Under the pieces are notes generated by a model that was not told where the DNA came from, searched no databases, and saw only the letters and a list, made by a program, of their open reading frames with translations. Positions 12,073 through 24,100 of a stretch of 64,000 nucleotides of DNA are shown one piece after another. The position numbers and the translations under genes were made by a program. The stretch is from Macquaria australasica (lineage: Eukaryota; Chordata; Actinopteri; Centrarchiformes; Percichthyidae): the NCBI GenBank assembly GCA_005408345.1, contig SEMN01000015.1, forward strand, positions 1-64,000, given 5' to 3'. Numbering within the stretch: the stretch's first letter is position 1; each line of letters begins with the position of its first letter.

Positions 12073-13122
12073 ATGGATCCAGCGGACGTAACCACAGTCA
12101 GATCGGTTCTGTCCGTCCAGGAGTCTCGTGTTCAACAGCACGAGACCCAGCTGAACGCCATTAGCCACGGGATGATTGAACTCACCGAGCGACAGTCATC
12201 CGTCGCGAATCAAGTCGGCCTCCTGACTACTCAGCTGCAGCTCGTCTTGGGTCGTCTGGAGAGCCTTGTTTCGCCCCCGCTGGTACCACCACCGCCTGTT
12301 CTTCCATCGGCAACGCCATCACGACCAGAGGTTGCCCCACGCCCCGTCCGTCTAGCCCCGCCTGAAAAATTCTCAGGAGATTCGGGTGAGTGCCGGTCTT
12401 TCTTAGTCCAATGTGAATTGCACTACAAAAACGATCCAGCTGCTTTTCACTCAGATTATTCGAAAGTGGCGTTCCTGATATCTCACCTGACCGGGCGGGC
12501 GGCGGCGTGGGCTATGGCGGAGTGGTCTCGTGGGTCCGCCATCTGCCAGGATATCGGGGAATTCGCACAGACTCTGTCCAGGATGTTCGATCATTCATCC
12601 CCGGCTCGAGAGGCTTCTCGAGCGCTGCTGCGATTGAGGCAGAGATCCGGGCGGGTTATCGATTACGCCATAGAGTTTCGCACCCTCGCTGCAGACAGCG
12701 GCTGGAATTCGCCGGCAATTAAAGATGCATTTATTAACGGTCTGAATGAAGAGATCAAGGACCAGTTAGCCCCCCACGGAGTTCCGGGGGAATTCGAGGA
12801 TCTGGTAGACTTGGCCGTCCGCATTGACAACCGTCTCCAGGAGAGGGAGGCGGAGCGTCGGCGTTTCAACTGGAGGGCTTCCAGGACCCAGAGAACATCG
12901 CGGGAGGTGCAGGGGTTTCGCCAGTTCACGAGGTTCGCGGCTGCAGGCACGGGGGAGCGGACGCCGTTGACAGAGCAAGTGGAGCCCATGCAGCTGGGGC
13001 GCACTAAGTTGGACTCCGAGGAGCGGCAGCGTCGTTGGAAGGAAGGTGCCTGCTTCTATTGCGGACAGCCCGGGCACCGGGCGGGATCCTGTCCGTTAAA
13101 AGAGGAGGCTCACCAGGGATGA
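12073..13122 (+). CDS. Gag of the Gypsy element (intact)
   Basis: An open frame of 349 residues starts 17 bases after the LTR. The first 70 residues are rich in Q, E and L and look like a coiled coil. A proline-rich spacer follows (about 75-100), then the capsid-like core typical of Ty3/Gypsy Gag, with the segment PPEKFSGDSGECRSFLVQC near residue 97. A single CCHC zinc knuckle, CFYCGQPGHRAGSC, lies at about residues 327-340 and would bind the RNA genome. The frame ends in an ATGA overlap with pol. Gag packages the RNA into virus-like particles in the cytoplasm. Unlike pol it shows no break. Sushi-type Gags are the source of mammalian domesticated genes such as PEG10 and RTL1. Confidence 0.9.
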   Translation: MDPADVTTVRSVLSVQESRVQQHETQLNAISHGMIELTERQSSVANQVGLLTTQLQLVLGRLESLVSPPLVPPPPVLPSATPSRPEVAPRPVRLAPPEKFSGDSGECRSFLVQCELHYKNDPAAFHSDYSKVAFLISHLTGRAAAWAMAEWSRGSAICQDIGEFAQTLSRMFDHSSPAREASRALLRLRQRSGRVIDYAIEFRTLAADSGWNSPAIKDAFINGLNEEIKDQLAPHGVPGEFEDLVDLAVRIDNRLQEREAERRRFNWRASRTQRTSREVQGFRQFTRFAAAGTGERTPLTEQVEPMQLGRTKLDSEERQRRWKEGACFYCGQPGHRAGSCPLKEEAHQG

Positions 13123-15911
13123 GGAGGACGCTGGTGAGCCAAATCAAGAACGAAAGTTCTCCTTCTCGAACACTGACGGCGGTAACTCTTTCCATAAACG
13201 GTAATATCTTTCCTTTACTGGCATTAATAGATTCAGGGGCTGATGAAAGTTTAATGGATAGAGAATTAGCCAGGAGCATGGGTCTGAGGGCACAAACCCT
13301 CAGTCAGCCTGTTTGTGCTCGATCTTTGGATGGGGGGTTACTCAGCAGGGTAACTCACCGGACTCAACCAGTCGAGTTACTTCTAGACTCATGCCATAGG
13401 GAAACCATACAGTTTTACCTTTTTGATTGTGCCCAACATCCCCTGATCTTAGGATTTCCTTGGTTGAAACAACATAACCCCCATATAAATTGGGCTACAG
13501 GAGAAATAAAAGAATGGGACTCTGCTTGTCACGCTTCCTGCCTTGTCATGTCTCATCCTGTCCCCAGGGCACCAGAGCCAGAGGGGACCAACCAATTGGA
13601 TCCAGAACTGGTGAATTATCCTGACCTATCCAAAGTTCCACCATGTTACCAGGATTTACGGGAAGTGTTTAACAAGGCCAAAGCCACATCTCTGCCCCCT
13701 CATCGTCCTTGGGACTGCGCCATAGACCTCTTGCCAGGGGCGGCCATCCCCAAGGCCCGGCTCTACGCTATCTCCGGACCGGAGAGGAGGGCCATGGAGG
13801 AGTATATTGAGGCGTCACTAAGGTCCGGCATCATCCGCCAATCTTCTTCGCCGGCTGGAGCCGGCTTCTTCTTCGTGGGCAAAAAGGATGGTTCGCTCCG
13901 GCCGTGCATCGATTACAGCGCCTTGAATGACATCACGGTCAAGAACAGGTACCCACTCCCACTTATTCCCTCCGCCTTCGAGCTGCTCCAGCAGGCTCGT
14001 ATCTTCACCAAATTGGACCTGCGGAACGCATATCATCTGGTGAGGATTAGGGAGGGAGATGAGTGGAAAACGGGGTTCAACACCCCCACAGGTCACTATG
14101 AATATCTGGTGATGCCTTTCGGCCTTACTAATGCACCTGCAGTTTTTCAGTCATTTATAAATGAAATACTCCGTGAATACCTTTAATGACTTTGTCTTTG
14201 TGTATCTAGACGACATTCTCATCTTCTCTCCCGATCCCGTTGTTCACCAGCGTCATGTCCGCCAGGTCCTGGTCCGCCTGCTGGAGAATCAGCTGTATGT
14301 GAAAGCGGAGAAGTGCGAGTTTCATGCCTCCTCAGTCTCCTTTCTGGGATTCATTGTGACGGAAAACCGAGTCAAGATGGACCCGGAGAAGGTTAGTGCG
14401 GTAACCAACTGGGGCCCGCTTACGACTCGAAAGAAGGTACAGCAATTTTTGGGATTCGCAAACTTCTACAGGAAGTTCATTAGGAACTTTAGCGCCATAG
14501 CGGCGCCGCTCCACGCACTAACCTCCATTCCGGTGGGGTCCACAGGCTGAGGAGGCTTTCCAGCGGCTAAAGAGGCTCTTTACCACGGCTCCTGTCTTGA
14601 CTGTTCCGGACCCGAAGCGGCAGCTCCTGGTGGAGGTGGACGCCTCTAACGAGGGCATCGGGGCAGTTCTGTCACAGCGCTCGGCCTCTGACAATCGTAT
14701 TCACCCATGTGCCTTTCTCTCCCGTAAACTAACATCGGTAGAGCGCAATTACGATGTTGGAAATCGGGAATTGCTGGCCGTCAAAGTGGCATTGGAGGAG
14801 TGGCGTCATTGGTTGGAGGGGGCGGAGCAACCATTCATCGTCTGGACAGACCACAAAAACTTGGAATATCTCAAGACGGCAAAAAGGCTTAACTCACGTT
14901 ATCCCTTTGCCTAAGTTACCCACAGCAAAAGAGACGGCGAAAATTATGATTAATCAGGTGTTCCGCATTCATGGGCTCCCAAAAGACATTGTTTCAGATA
15001 GAGGTCCTCAGTTCACTTCCATATTTTGGAAAGAGTTTTGCCATCTTCTAGATGCCACCGTTAGCCTGTCATCTGGTTATCACCCAGAGTCCAATGGCCA
15101 GACAGAGCGCCTCAATCAAGAGTTGGAGACGGGTTTGAGATGTCTGGTGGCTCAGAATCAGACGGCGTGGAGTGAACATCTGACGTGGGTAGAATACGCT
15201 CACAACTCGCTCCCGTCTGCAGCCACCGGTCTCTCACCCTTTCAGGTAGTCTTTGGGTACCAACCTCCGCTCTTCCCCGTGAACGAGAAGGAGGTGACGG
15301 TGCCATCAGCCCATGCTTTGGTGAGGAGATGTAGAAAGATTTGGGCCGCTGCGCGTCAAATACTCCTTAGGGGGCAGGCCCGCATGAAGAGGGCGGCAGA
15401 TCGTCATCGCCGACCCGCGCCCTCTTACACCCCGGGTCAAAGGGTGTGGTTATCTTCAAAGGACTTGCCTCTCCATGTCCACACCAGAAAGCTCGCTCCC
15501 AGGTTCGTGGGTCCCTTCCCGGTCTCTAAGGTCATTAACCCGGTGTCTGTGAGACTTAAACTCCCCAGGTCCCTCCGGGTACACCCCACTTTCCACGTGA
15601 GCAGGTTGAAACCGGTCCGTGAAAGTCCTCTGGTTCCACCCACCAAGCCTCCACCGCCGCCTAAGATGGTAGACGGGGGTCCTGTCTACCAGGTCAAAAG
15701 ACTGCTGGCGGTGAGAAAGAGGGGCCGGGGGAGACAGTTTTTGGTGGACTGGGAGGGGTACGGTCCTGAGGAGCGGGCTTGGGTTCCGACCAGCTTCATT
15801 ATGGACCAGACTCTAATAGACGATTTTTATCAGCTTCACCCAGATCAGGCTGGACCGTCGGGAGCCGGTCCTAAAAGAGGGGGTACTGTTATGTCTCGTC
15901 AAATGTGTTAA
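13119..15911 (+). pseudogene. Pol of the Gypsy element (protease, RT, RNase H, integrase, chromodomain), disrupted
   Basis: The first ATG overlaps the gag stop as ATGA, one frame behind gag. The aspartic protease shows ALIDSGADESLMD (about 13223-13261). Reverse transcriptase follows, with LDLRNAYHLVRIREGDEWKT and the YLDDILIF catalytic box. Three breaks are visible. One extra T in a T run near 14182-14185 creates a stop just before the YLDD box. A small indel near 14526 shifts the frame again. Near 14895 an internal deletion joins RNase H (ending LNSR) directly to mid-integrase, so the end of RNase H, the integrase zinc finger and the first catalytic aspartate are missing. Integrase DRGPQFTS and SNGQTERLNQELE remain. 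A chromodomain (FLVDWEGYGPEERAWVP) closes the frame, and the stop lies inside the 3' LTR. The element cannot transpose on its own enzymes. Confidence 0.9.
15873..15883 (+). promoter_or_regulatory. Polypurine tract
   Basis: AAAAGAGGGGG, followed by TAC, lies immediately before the 3' LTR. It would prime plus-strand DNA synthesis. Confidence 0.8.
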
Positions 15912-16263
15912 GGGTCATGTCTGTCTTGTTTCTGTCTCCTGTCTGGCTTGTCTGTTTTATTTTGAAAAGTCTAACCTTTCCTTTCGTTTCAGGTTCCTTT
16001 ACCTTCTGCCTTGTGTGTTTCCCGCCAGTGTGATTGTCTGCTCCATCCTAATTGTCTCCACCTGTTCCCCATTTCCTTTTGTGTATTTAGTCTTGGCGTC
16101 TCCCCTGTTTTGTTGCTAGTTCGTTGCCAATCCCTGTATTGTGTCGAAAAGCTCTAGAAAAACCTTGTCAAGTGATCTCATTATTATAATTAAATTCCGT
16201 AAACTGTCTGTCTGCCTCCTGCGTCCTGCATTTGGGTCCTCTGCCTAGTCTGAATCGTTGTCA
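15887..16263 (+). repeat. 3' LTR of the Gypsy element
   Basis: 377 bases, TG...CA, differing from the 5' LTR at only two sites. It is followed directly by the target duplication GTATG. Confidence 0.95.
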
Positions 16264-16268
16264 GTATG

Positions 16269-17589
16269 GTTATCTGACATCTTGCATAACTGATGTCAAC
16301 TGTTGGCTTGTAACATCTGCTGTGGATTTGGCAACAATAATCCTTTAATAGCATTACTTAATGAATTAATTAACATAATTGGTATAAACTCAGCAGGATT
16401 TTCAATCACAGCATGGTGCAACATCACTAGTTGATTGTTGCTTATGTGTGAAGATAAAAAGATACAAAACTCTCCAATGGATACAACACTTTTTGGAATA
16501 CCAAGCCCAATGTGTTTATTTCACTTTATTTCACACTTTGTCACGAACCTCTCTCCCTTATGAGTAAGTGAAGATCAAAAAGTAATGGGTGGAGAGATGG
16601 TATTTGTGGTTGATTGCTGGTTTTTAAAAGGTTTACACAGTATGCAAGGGTCAGTTCTGCATGAACAATGCTCTAAAAAGCAGGAGCTGATTTGTGCAGC
16701 TGTAAAGGAAGATTATAGTGAGCAAGAGAAAATACCATCAGTTTGCAATTTACTGAATCTCAACGGTGGTAGACAAAAGAGTGGGTGTGCCTACAAAAGT
16801 GTGCAAAGGAGCAGTGTGAAACTTGAGCATCAAAAATGACACCTTCTTAGAAACAAAAAAGAGAGCAGCCAATCCTTTTTGAAGACAATGACCATTTCGT
16901 AACTCCAAACAAAGAACAAATGGACATTAAACTTGAACTTGATGTTCACTGAGCAGCTTGATTATGATTACACCTGTTTACGTTAACATAATGGTGGGTT
17001 TCTATGGCAATCATTCTCAGTTTTATTTCCTTAAAAGTTTGTTCATTGCAGCCTTGGTAAATCTTTTACTTCATTAGAAGATTATTTTGATTTCAGGGTT
17101 GCTCATGTATTTCTGAGCTTGCTGATCTCAGACTAATGCCACCACCGCTGCTTTAAAACTCTGTTTCAGTCTCAGAAATGAAGGTCAGGGAAGGCTACCC
17201 CGCAACTGTCTGCATGTTGCTGCTGCTGGAAATTAGAGACCAACTACTTGCAGATTGCAGAGTGCAGACTGAATCAAAGGACCATCACAAAGTCAATTGC
17301 ACTTTCATGAACATTCATCTGTGCTTTTGTAAACAAATGGTGTGTTTTTATAAGGCCGGCATTGTAATGTAATTATGATATGCTAAACATGATGGTTCAA
17401 ATTTTGGTAGTTGGGGGAGCAATTTCTGCCACTTCATATATAGATAGTGTGTCATAATTATGACTTAGTTTCTCAGAATCATGATTTATTTGACAGTTTT
17501 CTGTATCTCGTAATATAATAGTGATAAATATTAGACAAAACTTTATGAAGTGATAATTATTAAAAGACAACATTTGATACAGAAACAAG
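16269..17589. other. Intergenic, no gene seen
   Basis: AT-rich non-coding sequence. The short frames (for example 16585-16839, plus) have no recognised motif. Confidence 0.55.
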
Positions 17590-17830
17590 ACTAAGAGTCT
17601 ACAGCCATGCTAGCAGCTCTGTGACTGTTCTTTGAATGCTTAAATGCTAGCATCAGCATGCTAACATGCTCACAATGACAATGCGCCCATGCTGATATTA
17701 AGCAGGTTTCATGTTTACAGTAGCATGTTCACCATCTTAGTTTGCTAGCATGCTACATTTGCTAATTAGCACTAAGCCTAAAGTACAGCTGAGGCTGATG
17801 GGAATGTCATCGGTTTTCATAAACCAAAGT
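17590..17830 (-). repeat. Dispersed teleost repeat, copy B
   Basis: The reverse complement aligns with the right half of copy A (about 7800-8074), including GCCTCAGCTG, GCATTGTCATTGTGAGCA and GGCTGTAGACTCTTAG. Copy B has the additional CACAGAGCTGCTAGCATG before the end. Its left half is absent. Confidence 0.6.
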
Positions 17831-18613
17831 CTTGGACTATGCCAATTTTTAAAAATGCTCGCTCTAAAATTTTACTCTTTAACAAACGGTCCGTCTCTGT
17901 AGGGATCCTTTCCATAATGTTGTCAGACACTTAGAATAACAGACTGAGCCTGTCAGTGGCAAAAACAACTTTTAGTGGACGGACTTTCCACGGGCGCAGT
18001 TGCCCCAAAGGATCACGTTGCAGCCATTGCAGCCCGATTGGCAGAGGCGATCTACTGGACCAATTCCAAAACTTTTGGTGAGTATTAGTCATTTAGCCCA
18101 GGCCCAGGTATAAAAATACTGGAGTTTCCCTTTAAGGTTAGGGAAAGATTGTTACGGTCAATAAAAAGGCAAGAAAGGACACAGTACTTCCTGCACTGAC
18201 ACTGATTGTTTGCACTGGACTTAAAATCATGATGTGAGGAATTGTCCAATATAGACGTGGGCCAAACTTGCAAAAATGAATTGTTTACTTTGAATCGAAT
18301 GTTTAGGTGATCATTTACATTGTATTTACTGACATTGACAATCTATTGGGAACCTTGAACATGTACTTAAACAAACTTGCAGACATCTATAAAGCAATAA
18401 AGCTTTGTTTTGTTTTTGTAGATACACAATTGACAGACACAGTACGGAGAGCAGGTTGGTCTCCAGCAAATAAACACACAACTGAAATGATACCGGCTAG
18501 TTGATTGGAAATCACTTATGAAGTGCTTCCTATTCAGGAAAGATGACAGACGAGGGAGCTCTTTGTTGGCTTTGTTTGCAGCTTGCATGCTTGGTGTGTA
18601 TGAGAGATACACA

Positions 18614-18616
<3 letters not shown>

Positions 18617-18651
<35 letters not shown>

Positions 18652-18667
18652 TATATATTATATATAT

Positions 18668-18759
<92 letters not shown>

Positions 18760-18867
18760 AATATATATATATTATATATTAATATATACTATATATATAT
18801 TATATATTAATATATATGATATATTATAATTATATATTATATATATATTATATATTAATATATAATA
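18617..18867. repeat. Long TA dinucleotide tract
   Basis: About 250 bases of almost pure alternating T and A, with scattered single-base phase changes (ATTATATATT). It is followed by a short GAGAGAGAATGAGAGAGAG run. Assembly length here is likely unreliable. Confidence 0.95.
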
Positions 18868-18899
18868 GCGAGAGAGAATGAGAGAGAGAATAGCAAAAT

Positions 18900-20189
18900 C
18901 AAGACAGACACATTTGCAGTAGATAGTATGTTCACTTGTATGTGTAGGTGATGCCTCCCTAGCTCTGAACATCTACTAAAATACTATTAATTGCTTTTCT
19001 TGACTCATTTGGATAGATTTTATGGCTGAGAAGACAAGGTGCGGTGGAGACATTAAGCAGCCCATTTACCGTTCACTGACTTACACCACCTGTCTGATAT
19101 GTTTTTGTCCAGTGATCAATAGTATGGTTTATTATCTTTGTTTATATCTCATTTGTGGAAAATGGACATTGACATTCTGGGAATCACTTCTCACTTTCTA
19201 TGATTCCAAATCCATTTAATTAATCCTAGTCCTTTCATTTAATCCATCTCAATGTATTTCAGAGTCTGGTTCTCAGGGTTTGGCCTTGTGCAGTTTACGC
19301 AAGGCACCAAACCCCAAACTAATTTTCTGATTAGATGATATGTGTGTGCTGAAGCATATCGGCACTTGATGTGAGGCAGATAAAAATGGTGGTAATAGGC
19401 AAACAGACAAAAGGCATTTCAGTGACTCTGCAATCATTAACTCTTATTTGATTTGGCAGGTTGAGGAGCACATTCCCGTTTTTAACACACAATGAGGGTT
19501 GGCTGCTAGCAGCAGGAAGGCTGGTTGAATCCATAAATTAACACAAATCACAACACTGAATATTACATGTCTGTTGCTCATCTACTGAAACAGTCATCTT
19601 GTGCTTTGATTAAAAAAGGTCAATCACTGGGGAAAACTCCTTAATAATGGAATCTTAAAATGTCATTTTGTCTCATTTTGCACTCTGACATCTTTAATTC
19701 TGCAACGCTATGAGAAGAATCATAATCACTCCATTAGCAACAAGATCATTCATCTTGATTTAAGACAGCTCTTGAAATAAATTAATTTCACGGGGCAATC
19801 GACTTAAGCCTCACCCTGTTGGCAATACAGTTTGTGGAAAACACAATTATAAATAGAATTATGCGATGAATAACACATTACATGACTTATTAGGACTGAA
19901 TTTCACAGTGATTTTAGGTGGACTGAACAAGAGAAAGGAAGCAAGATGGATATTGTCTAGTTAATGTTTATCTGTCTGATTATTCTAACTTTTTGTTACA
20001 CTACACTTGTGTACAGTTAAACCACTTACTGAGGCAAAAGCAGAAAAGACAGTAAAAAAAAAAGCATTACAACACGCAATTTTCTCTTAAAATAAATATC
20101 CCTGACCCTTTTTAATTTATTGACTTGTTAAATGCCCTCACCAGCCATGGTCCACTACAGCTGTTTTCAGTAATTTAGCATGATTAGAC
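18900..20189. other. Intergenic, no gene seen
   Basis: Non-coding AT-rich sequence. A short hairpin-forming inverted repeat (19276-19314) is the only structured element noted. Confidence 0.55.
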
Positions 20190-20194
20190 CTCTG

Positions 20195-20727
20195 TGTTAT
20201 GGTTAGGGTTGCTCCCCTGTTCCCTTTTGTTTTGCCTCCTGTTTTCCCTGCCCTTGTGTTTCTGTCTGTCTGTCTGTGTCTACACCTGGGCGTGGCCACC
20301 TGTCTCCTGCTGGTTCCTGGCACAGCTGAGGCTCATCAGCAATCACCTACGCAGTCCTGAAATACCTGGCGTAGCTCCTCATTCTTTGTCAGATTGTCCG
20401 TTCACCTGTGCGGTAACTTTGACTCACCTCTGAGACTAGTTCGTTCATGCTACAGCTAACCCTCTGCCTAACTACAGTTTCTCCTTCGCCTCAGACCCGC
20501 TCCACTCTGGTACCAGTTTCCAGCCTCAGCCTGCTCCACCTGCCGCCTGCCCTGCCCTGCCCTGCCTCCTGCTCTGCCTGCCGTAGTTACTACAGCCTCT
20601 GGAAGTCTCGGCTCTCCTCCTGCCTCTGCCCGCCCAGTCACCATTGTGCAATAAACTTGTGTACCCTATAGACCTGGCTGTGTGCGCGTTCTGCTTCTCT
20701 GGGATCCGTTTGAACTAAAACTTAACA
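20195..20727 (+). mobile_element. Solo LTR of a second Gypsy-type element
   Basis: The sequence starts TGTTATGG and ends CTTAACA, is 533 bases long and is flanked by a perfect 5-base duplication CTCTG (20190-20194 and 20728-20732). Inside are a C/T-rich body and a poly(A) signal AATAAA (near 20650). No second LTR or internal region is nearby, so it is a solo LTR left by LTR-LTR recombination. It is not the same family as the 11680 element apart from the shared TGTTATG start. Confidence 0.85.
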
Positions 20728-21107
20728 CTCTGGGCATGTACAATCCGTGCTTGCGCCTGTTAAAGAATGGGTTACCATCTAGACACAGTCATCCCCGGAA
20801 AAGGATGTAATGTCACAGGTGCAGCAGTCTTATTTACATTTGAAACCAACGACAGGATGTGAAATGGCGCCACCTGCATGCTCGCATGTGTAGCATGTGC
20901 GTAATTCTGCGTGTGCACGATACATACAAAATGGGGACCCACTCGTAAAAACATTGCTTCGTAGTGCTAGGGTTGCAAAGGGTCGGTAAATTTCCGCACA
21001 TTTTCCAAGGTAAAGTTAAGCCCCTGGAATTTGGGGAATTCAGGAAATTTTGCACAATTTCAATATAAGAATCACCTTTTTAATAGTGAACTTATTTGAG
21101 GGGGAAA

Positions 21108-24100
21108 CTTCAATTCAATTCAGTTTTATTTATATAGCGCCATATCATAAAGTTATCTCAGGGCACTTTTTCGAATAGAGCAAGTCTAGACCGACTCTTT
21201 ATATTTACAGAGACCCAACAGTTCCCACCATGAGCAAGCACTATGCGACAGTGGCAAGGAAAAACTCCCCTTTAACAGGTAGAAACCTCGAGCAGAACCA
21301 GGCTCAAGGTGGGCGGTCATCTGCCTCGACCGGTTGGGTTGAAGGGGGAAGGGGGGAGCGGGAGAGAGAGAGCAGGAGGAAAGAGAACATACAGCAGCTC
21401 AATACAGCATAGAAATGGTAATGGCATTGATGTTAACACCAACGGAAACAACACTAAGAGCAACATTATAATAGTAATACTAATAGCAATAGCATCAGCG
21501 GGTGCAGAGCAGGAGCACGGGGGCAGCAGGGGGCAGCAGGCGGCAGCAACCACAGACCCAGACTCCACAGCTCCAGAGGCAGAAACACCTGCAGAAAGCA
21601 ACAGAAGGGGAGGGAGAGAGAGAGAGAGGAGAGAAAGCACACAACTACGGGAAGAAGTTGAATTAATAACAATCATTGATGGGATATGAGGGCGTACAGA
21701 TGGAGAGGAAGAGGAGGAGAAAGGAGCTCAGTGCATCATAGGAAGTCCCCGGCAGTCTAGGCCTATAGCAGCATAACTAAGGGGTGGCTCAGGGGTCACC
21801 TGAGTCAGCCCTACTATAAGCTTTATCAAAGAGGAAAGTCTTAAGCCTACTCTTAAATGTGAGGAGGCTGTCCGCCTCCCGTACACAAACTGGGATCTGG
21901 TTCCACAGGAGAGGAGCTTGATAGCTGAAGGCTCTGGCTCCCATTCTACTTTTAGAGACTCTAAGAACCACAAGGAACCCTGCATTCTGGGAGAGCCAGT
22001 GCTCTAGTGGGGTAATAGGGTACTATGAGCTCTTTTAAGATATGATGGTGCCTGACCAGGGCTTTGAAGGTGAGGAGAAGGATTTTAAAATTCTATTCTG
22101 GATTTTACAGGGAGCCAGTGTAGAGAAGCTAATATTGGAGAAATATGTTCTCTTTTTCTGGTTCTTGTCAGTAAAAGTGCCGCAGCATTCTGAATCAGCT
22201 GGAGAGTCTTAAGGGATTTATTGGGGCAGCCTGATAATAGAGAGTTGCAGTAGTCCAGCCTAGGCGTAACAAATGCATGGACTAGTTTTTCTGCATCTTT
22301 TTGAGATAGGATGTGCCTGATTTTTGCAATGTTACGTAAATGAAAAAAGGCAGTTCTTGAAGTTTGTTTTATGTGGGAGTTAAAGGACATATCCTGATCA
22401 AAGATAACTCCAAGATTCCTTATGGTTTCGCTGGAGGCCAGGGCAATGCCATCTAGAGAAACTATATCTTTAGATAATGTGTTTTGAAGGTGTTCGGGGC
22501 CAAGTACAATAACTTCGGTTTTGTCTGAGTTTAACATCAAAAAATTGCAGGTCATCCAGGTTTTTATGTCCTTAAGGCATGCTTGAAGTTTAGCTAATTG
22601 ATTGGTTTCATCTGGCTTGATCGATAAATATAATTGGGTATCATCTGCATAACAATGAAAATTTATAGAGTGCTTCCTAATAATATTGCCTAAGGAAGCA
22701 TATACAAGGTGAATAGAATTGGTCCAAGCACAAGAACCTTGTGGAACTCCGTGAAACTAACTTTGGCGTGCATAGAGGATTCATCATTAACGTGTACAAA
22801 CTGATATCGATCTGATAAATAGGATTTAAACCAGCTTAGTGCAGTACCTTTTAATGCCAATAAAATGTTCTAGTCTCTGTAATAGAATGTGATGGTCAAT
22901 GGTATCGAATGCAGCACTAAGATCTAGTAAGACAAGTACAGAGACAAGTCCTTTGTCTGATGCAATTAGAAGGTCATTGGTAACTTTCACCAGTGCTGTC
23001 TCTGTGCTATGATGCACTCTAAATCCTGACTGAAAATCCTCAAACAGGTTGTTGTTGTGTAGAAAGTCACACAACTGATTGGCGACTGCTTTCTCAAGGG
23101 AGGACCTTAGAGAAAAGGAGGGTTAGATATAGGTCTATAATTTGACAAAATCCCTGGATCAAGAGTGGGTTTTTTAAGAAGAGGCTTAATTACAGCTACT
23201 TTAAAGGACTGTGGCACATAGCCTTTAAATAAGGACAGATTGATCATATCTAGTAAATAAGTGCTAACTAAGGGTAAAATTTCTTTAAGCAGCCTAGTTG
23301 GGACGGGGTCTAAGAGACACGTTGATGGCTTAGATGAGGAAATCATGGAAGTTAGTTGATTACGGTTGATGGGAGAAAAGCAGTCTAAATGTACAGGTTT
23401 TACAGTTGTTTCTAAGGTTCCTGTGTTTGAAGATAAGTCAGTACCAACTGAGGGCAGGAGGTGCTGAATTTTTTCTCTAATAGTTAGAATTTTATCTGTA
23501 AAGAAGCTCATGAAGTCATTACTACTGAGGTCTATAGGAATACATGGCTCAACAGAGCTGTGACTCTCTGTCAGCCTGGCTACAGTGCTGAACAGAAACC
23601 TGGGGTTGTTCTTATTTTCCTCTATTAATGATGAGTAGTAAGCTGCTCTGGCATTACGGAGGGCCTTCCTATAAATTTTAAGACTATCTTGCCAGGCTAA
23701 ACGTGATTCTTCCAGATTGGTGGAACGCCATTTCCTTTCAAGTTTTCGCGATGTTTGTTTTAATTTGCGGGTTTGCGGGTTATACCATGGAGCTAACCTC
23801 CTCTGTTTTATTATCTTCTTTTTTAGAGGGGCGATAGAGTCGAGTGTTATTCGTAGTGAGCCTGCAGCACTATCAACAAGATGATCAATTTGGGAGGGAC
23901 TAAAGTTAGCATAGGAGTCATCTGTTACATTGAGACATGGAACTGAATTTAATGCCGATGGAATCACTTCCTTAAATTTAGCTACAGCACTATCAGATAG
24001 ACATCTAGTGTAGGAATGTTTGCCCAATGGCGTGCAGTCCAGCAATAGGAATTCAAAAGTTAATAAAAAATGGTCTGATAAAAAAGAATTCTGTGGAAAG

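Larger units (their letters stand above)
11675..16268 (+). mobile_element. Ty3/Gypsy chromovirus-type LTR retrotransposon (sushi-like), full-length insertion with defective pol
   Basis: A complete insertion bounded by the 5-base target duplication GTATG (11675-11679 and 16264-16268). The order is 5' LTR (11680-12055), self-complementary primer site, gag, protease, reverse transcriptase, RNase H, integrase, C-terminal chromodomain, purine tract and 3' LTR (15887-16263). Integrase after RNase H and a chromodomain at the pol end identify a chromovirus of the Tf1/sushi group. The LTRs differ by one substitution and one single-base indel over about 376 bases, so the insertion is recent. Pol is disabled by two frameshifts and an internal deletion. 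The element sits inside unrelated non-coding sequence and touches no host gene. Confidence 0.93.

Noticed and set aside
12663..13279. Minus-strand frames over the Gypsy gag and protease region
   Set aside because: Shadows of the strongly coding plus strand. No retroviral or cellular motif in these translations.
20194..20671. Leucine/serine/proline-rich open frames on the plus strand
   Set aside because: They lie wholly inside the solo LTR and reflect its C/T-rich composition.
21309..21689. Overlapping 126- and 119-codon frames on opposite strands
   Set aside because: Low-complexity GA-rich sequence in the LINE 3' untranslated region. No conserved motif.
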